A stretch of 64,000 nt of DNA, taken from a virus. This document shows, piece by piece, positions 59,876 through 64,000 of the stretch. The notes under the pieces are model-generated. The model ran no database searches, was not told where the DNA came from, and saw only the letters and a program-made list of their open reading frames with translations. The stretch lies in IMG/VR virus record IMGVR_UViG_3300008107_000023, positions 30,912 to 94,911 of that record; one strand, given 5' to 3'. The translations under genes were made by a program, and so were the position numbers. The first letter of the stretch is position 1. Every line of letters begins with the position of its first letter.

Positions 59876-60310
59876 ATGACTAACCTTGCACGTTATACTG
59901 CTGCGGATCTTCCTGCATTAATGGAAAGAATTAACAAGTATAGTATTGGAATGGATGAATATTTTGATCGCATTTTCCATCTCCATGAAACTACCACTAA
60001 CTATCCTCCATATAACTTAGTTCAGGTAAATAATGTAGAATCCCGACTAGAACTTGCTCTTGCAGGATTTAAAAAGAAGGAGGTATATGTTTATACGCAA
60101 GACGGAAAACTCTTTGTAGAAGGTCAGAAGGAGGATAAAGAAACGGAGTCCAATTATCTTCACAAAGGTTTGGCTCAACGGAGTTTTAAAAGAGCATGGA
60201 CACTTTCCGATGATACGGAAGTTAGATCAGTTGATTTTGAGGATGGTCTTCTGACAATCACTCTTGGTAGGATTGTTCCTGAGCATCACAGGAGGAAAGA
60301 TTACCTCTAA
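59876..60310 (+). CDS. hsp20: Hsp20-type small heat-shock protein
   Basis: The 144-residue chaperone has an alpha-crystallin domain: NLVQVNNVESRLELALAGFK (start of the domain), VYVYTQDGKLFVEGQKEDKE, and FKRAWTLSDDTEVRSVDFED with GLLTITLGRIVPE at the end. Hsp20 proteins hold unfolded proteins; cyanomyoviruses and other marine T4-like phages carry one at this location near gp43. An AAGGAG site lies eight bases before the start. The N-terminal arm is short and the C-terminal IxI-like tail is replaced by VPEHHRRKDYL. Confidence 0.92.
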   Translation: MTNLARYTAADLPALMERINKYSIGMDEYFDRIFHLHETTTNYPPYNLVQVNNVESRLELALAGFKKKEVYVYTQDGKLFVEGQKEDKETESNYLHKGLAQRSFKRAWTLSDDTEVRSVDFEDGLLTITLGRIVPEHHRRKDYL

Positions 60311-60323
60311 ATAAAAATAAAAA

Positions 60324-60482
60324 ATGAAATCATTCGACGAATTCAAAACAATTGCGTATAAGAACGCGGTTCCACACACTGTCTATTCTGGAGGAAGATC
60401 AAAACAAATTCCAAAAGAAAAGGCAGTTCCAGTAAGAAGTCGTTCAAGTGCTGGTGGTGATGGTGGTGATGGAGGGGAATAA
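60324..60482 (+). CDS. Small protein between hsp20 and a terminator
   Basis: A 52-codon frame MKSFDEFKTIAYKNAVPHTV ends in a glycine-rich tail (SSAGGDGGDGGE). It starts 13 bases after the hsp20 stop and ends 24 bases before a terminator, a position with no other candidate. The MKSFDEF opening recurs in short marine phage proteins I have seen. Function unknown. Confidence 0.6.
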   Translation: MKSFDEFKTIAYKNAVPHTVYSGGRSKQIPKEKAVPVRSRSSAGGDGGDGGE

Positions 60483-60485
60483 ATA
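60478..60485 (+). promoter_or_regulatory. Late promoter-like element (AATAAATA)
   Basis: AATAAATA overlaps the stop of the 52-residue gene. A terminator follows at 60507, so it may be fortuitous. Confidence 0.3.
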
Positions 60486-60506
60486 GAATTGAATATCGTC
60501 GGCGCA

Positions 60507-60547
60507 GGGGAACGACTGGCAAAATCCAGTTGACTTCCCCCTTTTTT
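60507..60547 (+). terminator. Long-stem terminator before the gp43 cluster
   Basis: GGGGAA / TTCCCC outer stem and CGACTGG / CCAGTTG inner stem (one G-U pair, two unpaired bases), loop CAAAAT, then a C and six T. Its right arm contains the -35 of the next promoter. Confidence 0.88.
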
Positions 60548-60558
60548 CTTGCTAAAAT
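60530..60558 (+). promoter_or_regulatory. Sigma70-type promoter embedded in the terminator
   Basis: TTGACT (60530-60535) lies in the right arm of the hairpin and TAAAAT (60553-60558) just after the T tract, spacer exactly 17. It should drive the two small paralogues and gp43. Confidence 0.78.
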
Positions 60559-60580
60559 AATCAGGGGTAATGAGAACAAA

Positions 60581-60886
60581 ATGTCTATAAAAATTGCATT
60601 AATGAAATCTGGAGAACAGATTATATCCGACATTCAAGAAATGGTTCTTGGGGATGAAGGAAATCAAAGAGTTGTTGGATATTTTTTTATTAAACCTTGT
60701 TTGATTGGTATTAAAAAACCAACCTCAGCAGAAACAAATTCTTCATTGGAAATTAAATTATCCTCTTGGATACCTCTGAGTAAAAATGATAAAATTCCAG
60801 TTTCTTTGGATTCTGTCATTACTATTTTAGATCCAATTGATAAACTAACAGAAATGTACGAAAAGGATGTTATTAGAAATGGATGA
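60581..60886 (+). CDS. Small beta-barrel-like protein, paralogue 2
   Basis: The start at 60581 gives 101 residues; an in-frame upstream ATG at 60530 would lie before the promoter's -10 and is rejected. Pattern: KIALMKSGEQIISDIQEM, FFIKPCLIGIKKP, LSSWIPLSKNDKIPVSLDSV and ITILDPIDKLTEMYEK. It shares its skeleton with the genes at 47253 and 60879. Function unknown; proximity to the polymerase gene suggests DNA or RNA metabolism. Confidence 0.7.
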   Translation: MSIKIALMKSGEQIISDIQEMVLGDEGNQRVVGYFFIKPCLIGIKKPTSAETNSSLEIKLSSWIPLSKNDKIPVSLDSVITILDPIDKLTEMYEKDVIRNG

Positions 60887-61139
60887 ATCTAATATTTTTG
60901 CTTTGTTGCTTGCTAATGGCACAACGCTAATTGCTCAAATTGAGGAACTATCGACAGAACTTGGAGAACCAGATTGTTTACTTAAAGATCCTTACCAAAT
61001 AATGCCAGATAAAACAATACAACCCTGGTTAATAGAATATTCCACTCAACAATCATTTAAAATACATTCTGATAAAATTATTACTTTGATGATACCAAAT
61101 CAAAAAATAAAAGAATTGTATTTGGGCATGTTTAAGTAA
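60879..61139 (+). CDS. Small beta-barrel-like protein, paralogue 3
   Basis: The ATG at 60879 overlaps the previous gene by eight bases and has AAGGA upstream; an ATG at 60867 is also possible. 86 residues: IFALLLANGTTLIAQIEEL, LKDPYQIMPD, IQPWLIEYSTQQSFKIHSDK and IITLMIPNQKIKELYLGMF. Same order of motifs as paralogue 2, but with NG in place of SG and more degenerate loops. Confidence 0.7.
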   Translation: MDESNIFALLLANGTTLIAQIEELSTELGEPDCLLKDPYQIMPDKTIQPWLIEYSTQQSFKIHSDKIITLMIPNQKIKELYLGMFK

Positions 61140-61183
61140 TATTGGTACCTTTATAAATCAATCCCTCTACACTATTTCGATAA

Positions 61184-63679
61184 ATGAGATTCTATACTAA
61201 TGTTCAATTGATTGGCGATCAGTTTCTTGTTCGTGGATACGAAAATGGAAACAATTTTATGATAAGGGATAAATTTAATCCAACTCTATATGTTCCTACA
61301 AAAAAGGAGTCGAAATATCAAACTTTAGAAGGTGATTCTGTAGACCCAATTAAACCAGGGACAGTAAAAGATTGTAGAGAATTTTATAGTAAATATGATG
61401 GAGTAGAAGGTTTTAAGATATATGGTAATGATAGGTATATCTATCAGTATATTTCTGACAAGTACCCAGAAGATGAAATAAAGTTTGATATTAACAAAAT
61501 AAAATTAATTACTCTTGATATTGAGGTTGCTTCTGAAGAAGGATTCCCTGACGTAGAATCCTGCTCTGAAGAAATACTTTCTATCACAATTCAGGATTAT
61601 TCTAGTAAACATATTATTACTTGGGGTGTAAAACCTTTTTCAAATAAAAGAAAAGATGTTACTTATAATTATTGTGATTCTGAGTATAACTTATTGAATT
61701 CATTTATTAATTACTGGATTGAATTTACTCCCGAAGTAATTACTGGTTGGAATATTCAACTATATGATATTCCTTATATTGCCAAGAGAATTAATAGAGT
61801 TCTTGGTGAAAAGTTGATGAAAAGACTGTCTCCTTGGGGATTAGTTACTGAGGGGGAAGTTTATATTAATGGAAGAAAGCACACCAACTTTGATGTTGGT
61901 GGCGTTACTCAATTGGACTATCTAGATCTTTATAAAAAGTTTACTTATAAGGCTCAGGAATCTTATAGATTGGATTATATTACAGAAGTTGAATTGGGAG
62001 TAAAAAAACTTGATCACTCTGAATATGATACCTTTAAAGATTTTTATACTAAAGATTGGCAAAAGTTTATTGAGTATAATATTCGGGACGTAGAACTTGT
62101 TGATCAACTTGAAGATAAAATGAAGTTGATTGAACTTGCTATTACTATGGCATATGATGCTAAAGTAAATTTTGCGGACGTTTTCTACCAAGTTCGTATG
62201 TGGGATAACATTATTTACAATTATCTCAAGAAGCGCAATATTGTTATTCCACCAAAGAATAAATCTCAGAAGAATGAAAAGTATGCTGGAGCATATGTGA
62301 AGGAACCAATTCCAGGTAAGTATGATTGGGTTGTGAACTTTGACCTTAACTCACTGTATCCACACTTGATTATGCAATATAATATTTCACCAGAAACAAT
62401 TATGGATGAAAGGCATCCCACAGTTTCGGTCGATAAGATTCTCAATCAGTCTATAAATTTTGAGATGTATAAGGACTATGCGGTATGTGCAAATGGTGCA
62501 ATGTATAGGAAGGATATTCGGGGATTTCTTCCAGAGTTAATGGAAAAAATGTATGGAGACCGAGTTATCTATAAGAAAAAAATGATCCAGGCAAAAAAGG
62601 AGTATGAAAAGAATCCTACTAAACAATTAGAGAAGGAAATTGCAAGGTTTAATAATATCCAAATGGCAAAGAAAATTTCACTTAACTCTGCCTATGGGGC
62701 CATTGGAAATCAGTACTTTCGTTACTATAAACTTGAGAATGCAGAAGCAATTACTCTTAGTGGACAGGTCTCAATCCGTTGGATTGAAGGTAAAATGAAT
62801 TCATATTTAAACAGAATTTTAAAAACTGAAGGTGAGGATTATGTTATTGCTTCAGATACTGATTCCATTTATCTTAATATGGGTCCTTTGGTTGAAACTG
62901 TATTCAAGGGAAGAGAGAAAACTACTGAAAGCATTGTTTCGTTCCTTGATAAGGTCGCTTCATTGGAACTTGAAAAGTATATTGAAAATTCATACCAAGA
63001 ATTGGCCGACTATGTGAATGCCTATGACCAAAAAATGCAGATGAAACGAGAGAATATTGCTGATCGTGGAATTTGGACTGCTAAGAAACGATACATTCTT
63101 AATGTGTGGGATAGTGAGGGAGTTCGATATGAAGAACCTAAACTAAAAATCATGGGAATTGAAGCAATCAAATCTTCAACTCCAGCACCTTGTCGTAAAA
63201 TGATTAAAGATGCACTTAAACTAATGATGAGTGGCACAGAAGATAATGTTATAGATTTTATTAGTGAATGTAAGACTAAGTTCAAAAAACTCTCTCCTGA
63301 AGAAATTTCATTCCCTCGTTCTGTTTCAGACGTTCAAAAATATTTTTCTTCTTCGACAATATATTTGAAAGGAACTCCAATCCATGTTCGTGGAGCATTA
63401 CTATTCAACTATTATATTAAACAGAATAAATTATCAAATAAGTATTCTTTAATTCAAAATGGAGAAAAAATTAAATTTATATATCTAAAAAAACCAAATA
63501 GTATTCATGAAAATGTAATTTCTTTTATCCAAGAGTTTCCTAAAGAGTTGAATCTTGACAGATACATTGATTATGAACTACAATTTGAAAAGGCTTTTTT
63601 AGAACCACTAAAAAATATTTTAGATTCTATTGGTTGGAGAATAGAAAAGACTACAAACCTAGATGCATTTTTTACTTGA
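61184..63679 (+). CDS. gp43: gp43 DNA polymerase
   Basis: The 831-residue family B polymerase has the 3'-5' exonuclease motif LITLDIEVASEEG (Asp112, Glu114), Exo II-type ITGWNIQLYDIPYI, and polymerase motifs A (FDLNSLYPHLIMQYNISPET, near 387), B (KKISLNSAYGAIGNQYFRYY) and C (ASDTDSIYLN, near 557). T4 gp43 is 898 residues. The C-terminus (LEPLKNILDSIGWRIEKTTN, then LDAFF) should contain the clamp-binding peptide. No intein or intron interrupts it. The next small gene overlaps its stop (TGATG). Confidence 0.97.
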   Translation: MRFYTNVQLIGDQFLVRGYENGNNFMIRDKFNPTLYVPTKKESKYQTLEGDSVDPIKPGTVKDCREFYSKYDGVEGFKIYGNDRYIYQYISDKYPEDEIKFDINKIKLITLDIEVASEEGFPDVESCSEEILSITIQDYSSKHIITWGVKPFSNKRKDVTYNYCDSEYNLLNSFINYWIEFTPEVITGWNIQLYDIPYIAKRINRVLGEKLMKRLSPWGLVTEGEVYINGRKHTNFDVGGVTQLDYLDLYKKFTYKAQESYRLDYITEVELGVKKLDHSEYDTFKDFYTKDWQKFIEYNIRDVELVDQLEDKMKLIELAITMAYDAKVNFADVFYQVRMWDNIIYNYLKKRNIVIPPKNKSQKNEKYAGAYVKEPIPGKYDWVVNFDLNSLYPHLIMQYNISPETIMDERHPTVSVDKILNQSINFEMYKDYAVCANGAMYRKDIRGFLPELMEKMYGDRVIYKKKMIQAKKEYEKNPTKQLEKEIARFNNIQMAKKISLNSAYGAIGNQYFRYYKLENAEAITLSGQVSIRWIEGKMNSYLNRILKTEGEDYVIASDTDSIYLNMGPLVETVFKGREKTTESIVSFLDKVASLELEKYIENSYQELADYVNAYDQKMQMKRENIADRGIWTAKKRYILNVWDSEGVRYEEPKLKIMGIEAIKSSTPAPCRKMIKDALKLMMSGTEDNVIDFISECKTKFKKLSPEEISFPRSVSDVQKYFSSSTIYLKGTPIHVRGALLFNYYIKQNKLSNKYSLIQNGEKIKFIYLKKPNSIHENVISFIQEFPKELNLDRYIDYELQFEKAFLEPLKNILDSIGWRIEKTTNLDAFFT

Positions 63680-63804
63680 TGGAATTGCCTATTACAGAAA
63701 AAGAATTTGAGATCATTGTTGAGGTTTTAAAAAATAGATATCCTCAACTTTATGGTAAATTGTGGTCTTATAAATTAAATAAAAAAAACTATGAGAAAAA
63801 GTAA
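63679..63804 (+). CDS. Small protein between gp43 and uvsX
   Basis: A 41-codon frame starts in the gp43 stop (TGATG): MELPITEKEFEIIVEVLKNR, then YPQLYGKLWSYKLNKKNYEK. It ends two bases before uvsX. I recall a similarly short LWSYK-containing protein at this place in cyanomyoviruses. Function unknown. Confidence 0.65.
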   Translation: MELPITEKEFEIIVEVLKNRYPQLYGKLWSYKLNKKNYEKK

Positions 63805-63806
63805 TT

Positions 63807-64000
63807 ATGGACTTTCTTAAAGATATTGTAAAAGAAATTGGTGGTGAGTATACACAACTTGCCTCTGACATTGATGAAACTGAGAGTTATGTTGATACGG
63901 GTTCATACATTTTTAATGCACTGGTTTCAGGTAGCATATTTGGTGGTGTATCTGGGAATAAGATTACTGCTATTGCTGGAGAGTCTTCTACTGGAAAGAC
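63807..64000 (+). CDS. uvsX: UvsX recombinase, N-terminal part only
   Basis: The visible 64 codons start MDFLKDIVKEIGGEYTQLAS and reach AIAGESSTGKT, the Walker A of the RecA/UvsX family. The gene runs out of the window. UvsX catalyses strand exchange in recombination-dependent replication with UvsY (45351) and gp46/gp47. Confidence 0.92.
   Translation, partial: MDFLKDIVKEIGGEYTQLASDIDETESYVDTGSYIFNALVSGSIFGGVSGNKITAIAGESSTGK

Noticed and set aside
1-64000. tRNA genes, prophage attachment sites, transposons, introns or inteins
   Set aside because: No cloverleaf-like segment, integrase, transposase or interrupted core gene was seen; intergenic gaps are all under about 170 bases.

Overview
This 64 kb window is a contiguous piece of a large, AT-rich T4-like myovirus genome. 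Every supported gene lies on the + strand. The genes recognised by motif or family resemblance (gp13-gp23, uvsY, uvsW, gp55, gp47, gp46, gp45, gp44, gp62, regA, gp43, uvsX) follow the order familiar from marine T4-like phages. Among them sit a CobS-type ATPase, an Hsp20 chaperone, a short UDP-glucose dehydrogenase and a sulfotransferase. That set points to a cyanomyovirus (Prochlorococcus or Synechococcus host). A T4-like phage of another marine bacterium such as SAR11 cannot be excluded, because no photosynthesis gene is visible here. I saw no tRNA, integrase, transposase or CRISPR array.

Layout. 1-7.9 kb: two large baseplate/tail structural genes flanking a small cluster that holds a split peptidase-S74 chaperone tail and a SET-domain protein. 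7.9-12.5 kb: neck and packaging genes (gp13, gp14, gp15, gp16) and small virion proteins. 12.5-31.4 kb: a fibre locus of about 19 kb, with a 1318-residue repeat fibre, a 526-residue beta-helix protein, a 3179-residue giant and an S74-terminated fibre. 31.4-34 kb: a sulfotransferase and a mosaic DUF protein. 34-44.7 kb: terminase gp17, sheath gp18, tube gp19, portal gp20, gp67-like core protein, protease gp21, scaffold gp22 and capsid gp23, closed by a strong terminator. 44.8-52 kb: a second tail-tube-fold protein, UvsY, UvsW, late sigma gp55, gp47/gp46 nuclease and UDP-glucose dehydrogenase. 52-56.3 kb: a VWA/HExxH protein paired with the CobS-like AAA+ ATPase. 56.3-64 kb: clamp gp45, clamp loader gp44/gp62, a broken DNA adenine methylase, RegA, Hsp20, two small beta-barrel-like paralogues, DNA polymerase gp43 and the start of UvsX.

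Expression logic. Virion genes are preceded by T4-type late elements (TATAAATA or one-base variants), fitting the gp55 and gp45 encoded here. Replication and recombination genes carry bacterial sigma70-like promoters with exact 17-base spacers (upstream of gp55, of the gene after cobS, and of the gene pair before gp43). Several of these are physically fused to intrinsic terminators. Most gene junctions overlap (ATGA or TAATG), implying translational coupling.

The main points worth following up are: the disrupted S74 tail with a coupled SET-domain gene between two halves of what may once have been one baseplate protein; beta-modules shared between neck and fibre proteins; a second tail-tube-fold gene; the CobS/VWA-metallopeptidase pair; three small paralogues; the frameshifted methylase; and the terminator-promoter composites.
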